Source: Lasioglossum baleicum (Eukaryota; Arthropoda; Insecta; Hymenoptera; Halictidae). Taken from it: DNA of 64,000 bases. The position numbers were made by a program, and so were the translations under genes. The stretch lies in the NCBI RefSeq assembly GCF_051020765.1, contig NC_134946.1, positions 7,057,239 to 7,121,238 on the forward strand, in the 5' to 3' direction. Under the pieces are notes generated by a model. It worked only from the letters and a program-made list of their open reading frames with translations. It made no database searches and was not told where the DNA came from. Every line of letters starts with the position of its first letter. Position 1 is the stretch's first letter. Shown here in pieces: positions 33,213 to 43,197 of this stretch.

Positions 33213-33468
33213 CAAAAATAACAATTGTAAATTCTTTCTCTTTCGAAAAGAATCTTCATCTGTCACTGACTTACAAATAATTTCCAACAGAAAGAGAATA
33301 TGTCGCCGAATGTTTTTTGAAGAGAAAAGTGAATGAATCTAATCCGTCACGCTCTGAAGTGAAACGCTCATTCGGGTTTGTTTATTTATTTAATAGTAAT
33401 TTAATAGTAGCGACGATGTGCATGTATAAATATTTGAATGTTGCCCTTTATAGATTGTAAAATCGAAG

Positions 33469-36400
33469 ATGGATCAAAATAGCCAACTCGACGACGAATT
33501 GAAACGAAAAAGGGAAAAAAGGGAATTAGCTAATGCGCGTTTGAAAAAACATCGTAAAAGAAAGCGTGAAGAAGCTCAGCAGCAGAAGTTACTCTTACAG
33601 AACGAAACTAATAAACAAAGTTATGAACAAATTCAACAAAATAAATTAGAACGACAGAGAGAATTAGCAAGAGTACGCTCTGAACGATATCGTGATAAGA
33701 AACGACTTTGTACTATAAAAACTTTTGAACATGAGATTCATGATTCGCAGATCTCCAGCCCTTCGAACTGTAATACACCGCTCGTAATTAAGAATCAGAG
33801 AACCATGATGCATAATTCACAGATCCCCGGAACATCCACAAATATGAACATCCCTCTTGTTGTAAACGATTATTCAGGAAATGTAAATGATTCTGAGAAA
33901 AACTATGAGGGACCTTCGCAAGAAAAACATCTTGTAACACAAGCAAATCAGCAAAACTATTTATCATCAGCAGACGAAGAATTAGAAGATCAAGAACATG
34001 CATCGCCTACTCCCAATTCGCAACCCTACAGCCCATTGACGACTTATAGTTCTTATATAAGACACAGCAGTGCCCATAGACAATTTCATAAACAGTTTAC
34101 ACAGAATAGTTTCGGACATGCTTGCAAAATTTGTGATAGATTATGGTTTAAGAACGATTTGAAGAATTTAAATGATGAAAATATGAAGTTCGTAATGACA
34201 TTTCTCCCAAACATTGGCAAACATTCCATTGCAGTTTGTACGTCTTGTCGAGCCAGTATCCGGAGAAAATCTATTCCTCAAATGGCTGCATACAATGGTT
34301 TTGAATATGCTAAAATTCCAAATAATTTAATAAATTGTCCATTGGATTTAATATCCGAAAGACTGATTTCTCCCCGAATTCCTTTTATGCAAATAAAAAG
34401 ACTTCGACATGTTTACGGCCAACGTGGAATTTATGGACAAGTTATTAATGTTCCTGTGGCAGTCGACACGATGGTCAATTCTTTACCTAGGAATATCAAC
34501 GATGATCATTGCGTCTATGTACACATCAAACATAAAAAAATCCATAAATCGAGGTTTCTACATGGACTGGTTAATAAAAGAACTATTAAAGAATGGTTGC
34601 ATTACTTGGTAAGTACTCCGCTTTATAAAAAATATGGTATTACCATAAATGAACAGTTTTTCAATAATTCATACTTTGATGGACTGGATGCTTCGAGTAA
34701 AAATAATATCGAAAATGATCACGTCTATAGACGTGATGAAAAAAATAACAATGACAACGAACTTACCGAGGATATACCTATTGAAGAGAGTTTATTAGCT
34801 CAGCAACAAACACTAATGTGGAATGACGACCAGTATTTAACATTAGCCCCAGGAGAAAATAACACACCCATAAGTTCATTATTTGATGAACACGCTGAGG
34901 AATTATCATTTCCCTCAATTTATTTAGGCGAATTTCGTCAGTTTCGAGAAGGAGTTACACCGTTTCGAGTTCCACCGTCCATGTTAGCAACCAGTGAATT
35001 GAGACGGTCCGATAGACGAGGAGTAACGCCTCATCATTTACTATACATGGCAATGAAAATCATGGGGTTAAGAGTAAAGGAATCTCTCAGAGTTATTTTT
35101 AAACATGTAAGAAAAAATTCGAATATTACTAAAGAGCAAATACTATCTAGTTGCATCGAAAGTAATCTCACTTTTTTACGTTCAATACCTAATTCTACTT
35201 GGTATTGGTCTGAAAGGAAAAAGGATCTATTTGCTATGATCAGGTATTTAGGTACACCAACTGTATTTTTCACGATAAGTGCTAATGAAATCGGGTGGCC
35301 TGATCTGCTACAACTATTGTACAAATTGAAGAAACACGATTATATCACGAAAGAGGCAGTAGCAAAATTACACTTCATGGTGAAAAGTACTCTCGTCAAC
35401 GAAGACGCTGTTACTTGCGCTATGTACTTCAATAAATTAGTTAACGTCATAATGAATATTCTTCAGTCAAAGAAATGTAGTCCTTTCGGTAAGTTCAGAG
35501 TTCTCCACTATTTCAAGCGCATTGAATTTCAACATCAGGGCAGTCCTCGTGTGCACATCTTAGCTTGGCTTCATAACGCGCCAAAAAATGCTCTTAATAA
35601 AGATTATAATAAGGCAGTTGAACTGATAGATGCCTTAACATCAGTTTCAGCATCGGAAGCATCGGGAAATATTGAACTTCAAACACATAAACATACATTC
35701 GCCTGCTACAAGGAAACCAGTTCAAATAAAGCACAAAAATGTAGATTCGAAGCTCCTTTCATGCCATCCAGAAAAACAATGATTTTAAATTCAATGAAAG
35801 ACACAGAGGAAGGATTTATCAATTATCGTAAACGCTATGCACAAATAAGAGTACGATTGGAAAATGAAGATTTTGTAGACATTGACGATTTTTACAATCG
35901 TAATGGTATAAATTCGGATGAAGAATATTGCAACATTATCAGAGCAGGAATAAATAGACCGAAAGTTTTCGTAAAACGAGAACCTTTCGAAAAATGGCAT
36001 ACTCCTTTCAATCCATTCATACTTAATATTGTTAAATCCAATATCAACTGTCAATTCATAACAGAAGAATATTCATGTGCAGCTTATGTAGTAGAATATG
36101 TAAATAAAGCAAATAGGGGAATAAGTCACTTGCAACGGAAAATAATCGAAACAATGAATGAACATCCGGAATTTGATATCACTGAAATAACGAAAACCAT
36201 CAGTGCAAACATACTAAATCATACAGAGATCACAAGTCAAGAAGCTGCTTGGTATTTACTACGAGAGCCCATATCAAAAATTTCATTAATTATCGTGTAT
36301 ATTCCAACAGTATGGCCAGCTGAACGTCAGCGAGTAAGAAAAACTATGGAAGAGTTGAGTAAATTAGAGGATGACTGTGATAATTGTTGGAAAGAAAACT

Positions 36401-37026
36401 GGTTTGATAAGTACGAGAAGAGACCAGAATACTTGGAAGATATTACATTAGCGCAATTTGTATCTAAATACACAAAAGGTAAAAATGGAGAATTTTTTGA
36501 AAGGGATGAGCCAAGAATAATTCGGTATCGAAACTACGATATGGCCACTGATTTTAACGAATATAAGCGAGAAATGGTGACTCTACACTTACCGTTCCGA
36601 AGTGAAGAAGAAGAAATATTAGCAGAGATGAGATTTATTTCTATTTATGATGATAATGAGGATATAATCCTACAAAGGAGGAAAGAATTCGAGTCAAATA
36701 TAGACATCGATAAAACTATTCAAATTTGTAAAGAATTATGCCAGTTGGAAACTCCCCTAGATGAGGATGAAATACGGGATCTTGCCAACCGATTCCTGGA
36801 AACAGAAGACATACCTGAAACTGATGAAGACAATGAAGAAAATATCGAAAAAGGAGAAAGTTCTCAGCTTCCTTGTAAAAATGATTTATTCTTTGGTGAA
36901 GAAAATGAAAATAGAGACGATGAAATAGAGACAATGTTTGAGCAATTAGCTCTTTGGGCCAAGAACGAACCAAAACATATTCGGTTGCAAGTGCAATATT
37001 TAAAAAATTTTCATTACAAAAACTAA
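33469..37026 (+). CDS. Helitron Rep-type protein, helicase half absent, HUH motif altered
   Basis: This is an uninterrupted 1185-codon ORF of a rolling-circle (Helitron) transposon protein. The N-terminus (1-90) is highly basic and coiled-coil-like. A C-x2-C ... C-x2-C pair follows at about 220-265 (HACKICDRLWF ... VCTSC). Then come the DUF6570-like segment (RLISPRIPFMQIKRL, MVNSLPR, about 300-350) and the Helitron_like_N region (about 500-760: LRRSDRRGVTPHHLLYMAMK, FFTISANEIGWPDLL). The catalytic histidine motif reads SPRVHILAWL (R694-V695-H696), where the family has H-U-H, so the first histidine is arginine (CGT 35548-35550). The two-tyrosine motif is intact: Y873 and Y877 in AAYVVEYVNKANRG. 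The ORF ends about where the linker to the Pif1-like helicase would be; no Walker A motif or other helicase sequence follows before LSM1. The full-length proteins usually exceed 1400 residues. The open frame suggests recent arrival or constraint, but strand nicking should be impaired. Confidence 0.9.
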   Translation: MDQNSQLDDELKRKREKRELANARLKKHRKRKREEAQQQKLLLQNETNKQSYEQIQQNKLERQRELARVRSERYRDKKRLCTIKTFEHEIHDSQISSPSNCNTPLVIKNQRTMMHNSQIPGTSTNMNIPLVVNDYSGNVNDSEKNYEGPSQEKHLVTQANQQNYLSSADEELEDQEHASPTPNSQPYSPLTTYSSYIRHSSAHRQFHKQFTQNSFGHACKICDRLWFKNDLKNLNDENMKFVMTFLPNIGKHSIAVCTSCRASIRRKSIPQMAAYNGFEYAKIPNNLINCPLDLISERLISPRIPFMQIKRLRHVYGQRGIYGQVINVPVAVDTMVNSLPRNINDDHCVYVHIKHKKIHKSRFLHGLVNKRTIKEWLHYLVSTPLYKKYGITINEQFFNNSYFDGLDASSKNNIENDHVYRRDEKNNNDNELTEDIPIEESLLAQQQTLMWNDDQYLTLAPGENNTPISSLFDEHAEELSFPSIYLGEFRQFREGVTPFRVPPSMLATSELRRSDRRGVTPHHLLYMAMKIMGLRVKESLRVIFKHVRKNSNITKEQILSSCIESNLTFLRSIPNSTWYWSERKKDLFAMIRYLGTPTVFFTISANEIGWPDLLQLLYKLKKHDYITKEAVAKLHFMVKSTLVNEDAVTCAMYFNKLVNVIMNILQSKKCSPFGKFRVLHYFKRIEFQHQGSPRVHILAWLHNAPKNALNKDYNKAVELIDALTSVSASEASGNIELQTHKHTFACYKETSSNKAQKCRFEAPFMPSRKTMILNSMKDTEEGFINYRKRYAQIRVRLENEDFVDIDDFYNRNGINSDEEYCNIIRAGINRPKVFVKREPFEKWHTPFNPFILNIVKSNINCQFITEEYSCAAYVVEYVNKANRGISHLQRKIIETMNEHPEFDITEITKTISANILNHTEITSQEAAWYLLREPISKISLIIVYIPTVWPAERQRVRKTMEELSKLEDDCDNCWKENWFDKYEKRPEYLEDITLAQFVSKYTKGKNGEFFERDEPRIIRYRNYDMATDFNEYKREMVTLHLPFRSEEEEILAEMRFISIYDDNEDIILQRRKEFESNIDIDKTIQICKELCQLETPLDEDEIRDLANRFLETEDIPETDEDNEENIEKGESSQLPCKNDLFFGEENENRDDEIETMFEQLALWAKNEPKHIRLQVQYLKNFHYKN

Positions 37027-37139
37027 TACCTAATTCATACTAATATCCCAGAATCACCTTTCTTTCAGGACTATCAGTTTGTCATTTGATGCAGTTAATT
37101 GACTGCAGACTTATGAATCTCGACTCCTTTAAAATAATA

Positions 37140-37330
37140 ATGTAATATAATATTCTACAGAGAGAGAGAGAGAGTGTGTGTGTGTGTGTGTTAAACTTGT
37201 TATAAGATATATGTTTTTAGCGCATTAAATAAATATGTCAGCATGTACCACTACACACAGTGGTACACGCGGCCTGAATGGATAGTTTAATGTGTACCAT
37301 TGGTGGTACATGTGGCATAGCTGAAATATA
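37140..37330. repeat. (AG)n(TG)n microsatellite and dispersed repeat copy 2
   Basis: 37160-37190 is a compound AG/TG run. It is followed by TTTTTAGCGCATTAAATAAATA and paired GTGGTACAC/GTACCATTGGTGGTAC motifs, matching the repeat at 26937-27020. Confidence 0.7.
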
Positions 37331-37808
37331 ACAATTGTCATATAACACTGTACATAAAAATATATAATTGTTATAAATTTACAAATATAATTAGCACGTT
37401 TACTGTACAATATAAATGACAAAAAGACCATGTATCGCAGTTATAGTAGATTTTTATTTAAATATTATATGTGTATATAGCAGAAAAGTTACAAGACTAT
37501 TAAAAGTATGATACAATTATAATGTAATATTTTTGACACTAGGTACAAGATTATAATAAGACTAAAACTGTATAAATTCCCATTGCTGATGTTAACAATA
37601 GTTATTTTAATGCTATATGCATCATTATATGTTTTATTATAATCGTTTTGTAAGGAAATTAAACGATGTACTAATACAATGTACTCACTTCATAAGTTGT
37701 CATTGCATACTTTCAAACAGAAAGTGATGTATAGCATGTATCATAGCCTTCAGAACTATGCGAAGAAGTAGATGATGAAGTAGTTGTAGTTAAAGATGCA
37801 GATATGGG

Positions 37809-38523
37809 TCAGAACATATCATCGTGACCCATATCTGGAATATAAGATAGACCTCGCTCCTTTAAAGCTTTATTTACGAGTCGTTTTTGATCTTGTTTTA
37901 GCTCTTGTTCTCGTCTTTGTGCATCTAAAATATCATCTACAGATACTTCGGTTAAAGGTAAATCCTTTTCTTTTTCCCTATCCTAAAATAAAATATTAAA
38001 TTGATTATTTGTTGGAACATATCGATATATAATATTTTTTTAAACATAAAAGAATACAATTAAAAGCATTACTATTTCTCCCAGAAGTACTACATTTTCT
38101 CCTCTTACAATAAAAATTCCTCTTGGAATGTCTCCATACTCCTTACCAACGTGAATTCTTTCAATTGTGCGATGAAGTACTATATTGGCAAATTGATCAA
38201 CACTTCTGAGATATCCGATTAAAGTTCTACCATCTCTAAGTAATACCATAAGTTTTTCTGAAACATAATAACATATGTATCATTTATTATGTTTAATATT
38301 AATGTTTACGTCTTCGCTTATTTTGCTAGAGATAAAAGTGTTACTTTTGTAACATGTCTGTAGGTTTATAATTTCATATCTATCTTTTATTTCTACACAC
38401 TTGTAAGAAATATTTTATAAAAGCACAATAACAAACCGGTATAACCTAAAAATGATATCTCTAAAATAAATACATACTGTCTAATTCTTCTAGAAGAGAC
38501 GCAGTTCCTGGCAAAATGTTCAT
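37809..38523 (-). CDS. LSM1: LSM1, U6 snRNA-associated Sm-like protein (mRNA decay)
   Basis: LSM1 is the subunit that defines the cytoplasmic Lsm1-7 ring, which binds oligoadenylated mRNA 3' ends and promotes decapping in P-bodies. There are three coding exons: 38523-38478 (starts MNILPGTASLLEELD), 38257-38073 and 37982-37809. The introns are GT-AG (donors GTATGT and GTAATG; acceptors TTTCAG and TTTTAG). The joined length is 405 nt, 134 aa, against 133 in human. The Sm1 motif VLLRDGRTLIGYLRS-VDQFAN and the Sm2 motif IFIVRGENVVLLGEI are intact. The C-terminal helix region (REKEKDLPLTEVSVDDILD ... LSYIPDMGHDDMF) is typical of LSM1 and absent from other Lsm proteins. A minus-strand AATAAA lies at 37638-37633, about 170 nt past the stop. 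The gene is convergent with the Helitron ORF. The exon-2 reading frame alone would mislead into a 69-aa protein. Confidence 0.95.
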
Positions 38524-38984
38524 TTTGCAGATTTGTTACTTTTTTGTACAAATAATATCCAAATTAAAGAAGTAAAAGTTTGTATACCAACTTAACCTGT
38601 GTTGGAGTTTATATATGTAATCATTTCGTGTTTATCCGACAATTACTTAAGCTACTTTAATTTATTAAGCGTTAGTAACTCATTAATGTCAAGGTAGTGA
38701 TGTATAAAATTAAAATAATAAAGTTGTAAATTTTATTATTATAACATTCCTTGTGAGTCGATCTGCACTGATTGATCAGATTGATGAACTGTTACTGAAA
38801 TTTTATTGGTCAGATATATTAATATATGTCAGTATAAAAGCAATGCATTATAATTGCAATATATCTCTGTTCATTCCATAATTACATTATATGCCACTGG
38901 AATATAAATAATAATTCGTAATGAATGGAATAAAAGATAATAAGAAGAGTAGATGTATTGTACTTCACGTATTCTATGCAGCGG

Positions 38985-39585
38985 TAAGATATTGTGCAAG
39001 ATTTTTCGTGCATGCGCGTCCGAAACAGTAACGTATCTATTTACAGTTAGGAGCATAATTGATCACACACACTTTAATAACTTTTTTATGAATGGATCAA
39101 ACGATTTCAATTTTTCTGTAAGGCTAGAAGAATTAGTTTAGTAAATGACGTCTAAAAAATATGTTGAAAAAATGCATTTGGTCGGAATTGTGAAAAACAA
39201 TAGTAAAACTTGATTTTTACAACTATTTTCAGATGGGCCAATAACGAAAATTTAAAAAATGTGTTTGGTCAACTCGTATGAATTATATGTATATACGCTC
39301 TAAAAATTTCATTGAAATTGGTTAATTGGTTTACGGGTTATAAACGAACAAAAGTGGTAAAAAGACCGTAAATCAGGAAAAACTGCAATTTTTCAGTTAT
39401 GCTTCTAACTGTATATTATGATGACGAGGTAGCCGAGACCTTAGGCAGTTATACAATAATATATTAACGGGAAAGTACCGATATTTTACGGGGTGTTCAA
39501 AGTACTACATTTTATCGAGAATTTTACTTTACTGAGGCTAAAATTGCCGCGCATGCGCGCGAAATCTTGCACAATATTTCACTGG
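38985..39585. repeat. Repeat block with inverted ends
   Basis: AGATATTGTGCAAGATTTTTCG (with GTGCATGCGCG, about 38987-39020) recurs inverted at about 39550-39582 (GCGCATGCGCGCGAAATC, TTGCACAATATTTC). The interior 39055-39330 is a copy of the repeat at 31550-31830. This is a candidate transposon whose superfamily I cannot name. Confidence 0.55.
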
Positions 39586-39613
39586 AGAACATTTCACGGC
39601 GACAGTCGATGCA

Positions 39614-39789
39614 CTAAAATACTTCAAAATTGACGAATTTTATTTCGCACTCACTACACTCACAATTATTTGGCACATATGTATACGGTGTCCCTCCCGC
39701 TCGTTGTCCATAAATTATTCCTCTGATCAGGCTGGTAATTGCACCGCTGGTGGTAGCTGTCAGGTACGCGATCGTAGTCAAATCCAAGG
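39614..39789 (-). CDS. Candidate terminal exon, unrecognised
   Basis: On the minus strand a strong acceptor (TTTACACTACTTTTGCAG) precedes an open stretch to a TAG at 39614. It encodes PLDLTTIAYLTATTSGAI, then a segment rich in small hydrophobic residues, YGQRAGGTPYTYVPNN and a C-E-C-S-E-C cluster. I do not recognise it. The cysteine cluster and good splice site make it more than a random ORF. No joining upstream exon can be identified, and the nearby sequence on the same strand holds transposon and histone-tail remnants, so it may itself be a fragment. Confidence 0.3.
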
Positions 39790-39935
39790 GCTGCAAAAGT
39801 AGTGTAAAGTACTGTCACTTCAGTAATTAGTATACGTAACAGATAATTCCTGTATTGTTTCCTAGAGGAAAGAGGCTGATGTTACGTCAAATGTTGGTGA
39901 AAAGAAATGGACTTGGTATTGCGTTAAATATTGGT

Positions 39936-39951
39936 GGCTCTAAAAAGGGCC
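39936..39951 (-). terminator. Histone-type mRNA 3' stem-loop, distal copy
   Basis: On the minus strand GGCCCTTTTTAGAGCC fits the histone consensus GGYYYTTHTNARRRCC at every position (6-bp stem with one wobble pair, 4-nt loop). It is followed by ACCAA and preceded by TTAATC. It lies 56 bp from an identical-context second copy. Confidence 0.75.
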
Positions 39952-39991
39952 GATTAAAAGGAAAGGCGTTGGTATTGCGTTAAATATTGGT

Positions 39992-40007
39992 GGCCCTGAA
40001 AAGGGCC
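39992..40007 (-). terminator. Histone-type mRNA 3' stem-loop, proximal copy
   Basis: On the minus strand GGCCCTTTTCAGGGCC is a perfect histone 3' stem-loop (GGCCCT / TTTC / AGGGCC), flanked by CTAATC and ACCAATAT as in metazoan replication-dependent histone genes. Stem-loop-binding protein recognises this fold. No histone coding sequence lies upstream. The nearest ORF on the strand is the DUF4817-like one ending 22 bp away at 40029. Confidence 0.8.
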
Positions 40008-40028
40008 GATTAGGGCTACAATAAATGC

Positions 40029-40313
40029 TTAATGTAGCGGCTGTTTTGTTGTCACGGTGCTGTCGGCGTTGTCGGCGATTGGACGCATGGACATGGATCT
40101 TGTAGTCCTGGGTTTGGGTCTTCCGGTGTCGACGCCATCACCGTCGAACTTCCCCGTCGAATACAAATTGTTCGCCAACTGCCGAATGTAATCTGCTTTC
40201 GGGGCTCGGATGTTTGGCCGCTCTTGTATGATGCGTCTCACAGTGGCAGAAGCATTGCCGTCACATTCCATGTACATCCAAAACATTGCATATTTTTCCT
40301 GTGGAGAGTACAT
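40029..40313 (-). CDS. DUF4817-like helix-turn-helix ORF (transposon-associated)
   Basis: This is a 94-codon ORF starting at ATG 40313. Residues 1-50 (MYSPQEKYAMFWMYMECDGN, ASATVRRIIQERPNIRAPK) match the pattern MY..QE...M...Y.ECNGNA..A.R.Y.ERFPN.R.P of DUF4817, a helix-turn-helix found in many insect transposon-derived proteins. A GRPKPRTTRSM basic stretch follows. Full-length relatives are usually longer, so it looks like a truncated copy, or a short unit whose 3' end is the adjacent histone-type stem-loop. Its composition is much more GC-rich than the neighbourhood. I have no evidence that it is expressed. Confidence 0.6.
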   Translation of the reverse strand: MYSPQEKYAMFWMYMECDGNASATVRRIIQERPNIRAPKADYIRQLANNLYSTGKFDGDGVDTGRPKPRTTRSMSMRPIADNADSTVTTKQPLH

Positions 40314-40359
40314 GATCCGACTTTGACTGTTGAACTTGGATTGACTGCATTGAATTCAG

Positions 40360-41230
40360 TGAATTTCAGTGTCGCCAAAAACAACCGTAACCGATTGTTT
40401 TTTCCTCTCCTCCTTTTCCCCTTCCACTATCCCATTCCAGCACCATGAGCACACTGCAACGTCCCCCACTAAGACCGTAGACCACGGTGCCAGTGTTAAA
40501 AGGGGGTACACTGTATTCCCCTCGATTTTCTCGATCTGGCGATACTGGACTGCAGTTTTCCAAAAAAGCTGGTCCCTCGCCCGGTGACGTACAGGAAGGA
40601 TATGGGAAGGGTCGGGGCGTGCCGGATTGGGATTCTGACAACCCTCTCTTAACGGGAACGCGCGGCGGCTTCTTAGGGCACGAACGGGCACGAAGACGCC
40701 AGGGGGTTGCGGGTGGACCGTCCTGGGGCTCGGGAAGCCCAATCCGACGGTTCCAGGGGATCCACCGGGTGGGTCTCTCCGTGCGGGGTCCAGTCAGCTT
40801 AGGATGGCGGGGGAAGTTTACCCCTCTCCCCGGGACAGCATGAAAGCGAGGGGGTGTTCTGTCGAGTTGTATGTACCCCCAAATATCCCCACCACGAAGC
40901 AAAACTGAGATAAAGGAACATTGTAAAAAACACGTGTTTTGCAGAAGTAGGAAGTAAGAGTCTTCCAGCAGTGTGACTCTTGCCTTTCCTCCACGATAGA
41001 AAACAGAGATCCACGTCTCTGCAAGGGGACTGTGCCATAAATCAGAACTGTACAGTTACTCGGAAGTGTCCCCAGGTCACGGGGACGTAAAAATTTTCTC
41101 CTGCACGTTTCGAGTTTACGCATGTTTTCTTACGTCGTGCAATTAAGTCCTAAAAATTTATGGTGTCCGCCGCTTGACCTTGCCGGGACAGTTTAGCCAC
41201 GATGTTTCGGGTATTTACGATGCAGGACTA
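40360..41230. other. GC-rich block of unknown origin
   Basis: About 0.8 kb of markedly GC-rich sequence sits in an AT-rich region. ORFs are open in several frames on both strands (for example 40366-40902 minus, 40487-40843 plus), which is expected from GC-rich, stop-poor sequence. None carries a motif I know. It is contiguous with the DUF4817-like ORF and the histone-type stem-loops, so the whole 39.9-41.2 kb block may have arrived together. Confidence 0.5.
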
Positions 41231-42424
41231 AGGCACGATTTTATTGAACGGTTTAAACGCTTTACTGATAGTAAAGCTCCGTCTATTGGAAAAGGCGTAG
41301 CATTTTACTTGACACGTGAAAAAATTTAGTTTAAATTTTTTGTTTATTTAAGGTATCGAAACTTGGATTTGCGAGATCTCGTTGTTTGTCCTTATACAAG
41401 CATATTTTGAGCTGCACAAAGGTTCATTTGATAGCGGAAGTTCATCGCAGAGCGCTCAACTCATCATATCAGTAAAAAAAGTCTTTTAGTGACAGAAAAA
41501 TACATTGGATTCTGCGGGATTTTTCTCGATTTTTTCCCCTACTTAGGACACTCATATTATTAGATATAAACATAATCTCGTTAAAATCATGAGAAGAGCG
41601 CACTGCGTCTAAGTTTCCTCTTTAGAATGAGCCCTCACACAGCCCAAAATTTGCTCAAATAAGGTCAAACAACGTCTGGGCGCAGACCCATGTTTCGACC
41701 CATTTTTCTAGTAAGATTCTAGTTATTTGATAGTTACAATCCGAGGGTAGACTACCGCCATAAACTGGACGTGAAACGTACGTTCTATGGACGTACGGTG
41801 CTACTTGGAATCTTTATACTTTAACCAAGTTTAGTGATTTTATATTTTATTAGAACTTGTTTAAAAAGTGCTTTCGCATCAGAATGAAATGTAACGTTCT
41901 ATTTGCACACTAGATATATCCATAACGATAAATTGCTGCCGGGTTAGTTTATGCATTATTTCATTCATGAATACTTGAACAAAAATTCGATACGAGTGAA
42001 TCGAGCGAGGGATAATCGAGAATGAAAAGTCTTATTTGTTCGATTAACAAAAATGAAATCATTTTTTCGCGTATCAAATGTTTGTATACGCATTGTGAAG
42101 TGTGAAGTCGTAATAAATAATTAGTCAACAAAAATAACTGAAACAATGCATTTTATATCGCTTTGTTAAAAAAAAAACCGGTACATTTCTTCGTCATACA
42201 GCTTTTATCTTGTGAGTAACTGTGTGTAGAACAACAGTGACGTTGAAATGTACTATATAATATCTCGTTATTTTTACTAATAAAATGATATACATAGGTG
42301 TATGGCTTGAGTTCTTTCTTAATGATCTATTATTTTTTAAGATCTTAAATTGCATGTACATAGAAAAATGTTATATGTTAAAAATAAAGCTTTTATAGAT
42401 TGTACGTTGAACAGCAACATTCAA
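41231..42424. other. Non-coding stretch with inverted satellite relative
   Basis: There is no gene. About 42030-42175 is an inverted, diverged relative of the 288-bp satellite unit at 3.4-4.1 kb (shared GCATTTTATATCGCTTT, CAAATGTTTG, AAATCATTTTTTCGCGTATC). The rest is featureless to me. Confidence 0.5.
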
Positions 42425-43197
42425 GATTAATCGATACGCGCGGCAACGAGGTAAACGTAACATGTACGGCGGACTTCAAGTCGCTCGGTCCTCTCATTCT
42501 CGATCTTTCACTATTCACTCGCGCGAAAACGTGACGGCAATTCTTCCGAGTGATTCGGTCTGTCTTGGTCTGTCTTTGTTCGGTCGTCGCGTTTTAAAAC
42601 TCTGCTGTCCGTATCTCCGTCTCTCTCGAGCCGGAGCCAGTGGTTTTTACGGAAGAAAGGGACTGAAAGGGACACATATAGGCCGGAGAATCGAACGTGG
42701 TTTTCGAGTTGCCAACGATGCATGGTGACACCGTCGATACGTGCACAAAAGTTCAAGGGAGACGTGAAATAATCCTTTTTGTAACATCTTGAAGCTAGCC
42801 GCCGTTAACAGTCGGTTCGAAAAGAGTTCATTTTGCTAACCGTGCGTGGATCGCCTTCGAGTGTCAACTGGTGTATGTGTGTGCGTGTGATTAAGACGCT
42901 GATCCTTCGAGAATCGAAGTGGTGTTAGTGGTGTATCCTAACTGATCCTAACGGATAAGGGAGAGGATGCTTCCTGCAAAGAGAGAGGAGAACCCGAGAG
43001 CTGGATCCACCTACACCGCGTGAAACGAATTAACCTAGAAAAACTGTTCGGTGTTGAGCGCAAGAATGTCGGGTTCTGTTCGATGCGGTGTCAATATACT
43101 TGAGGAGGCGCGGATATTTTTTAAGGACCCAGAGTTATCTTGAATCGCCGAGCAGCCTCCTTCGATACATGAGAAAGTCTACATATCAACATCAAAC
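42425..43197 (+). promoter_or_regulatory. TBC1D25 promoter and 5' leader region
   Basis: This GC/CpG-richer stretch lies directly upstream of the TBC1D25 start codon. It has no ORF with family resemblance (42462-42728 plus and 42511-42756 minus are mutual shadows). The last 150 bp, including GTTATCTTGAATCGCCGAGC and CAACATCAAAC before the ATG, are probably leader. The exact transcription start is not visible. Confidence 0.5.

Noticed and set aside
40366..40902. 178-codon GC-rich minus-strand ORF and its companions
   Set aside because: Long ORFs are open in several frames on both strands because the block is GC-rich. None shows a domain and the composition is proline/arginine-heavy in every frame.
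42462..42756. ORFs on both strands upstream of TBC1D25
   Set aside because: They lie in the probable promoter and leader, are mutual shadows, and have no motif.
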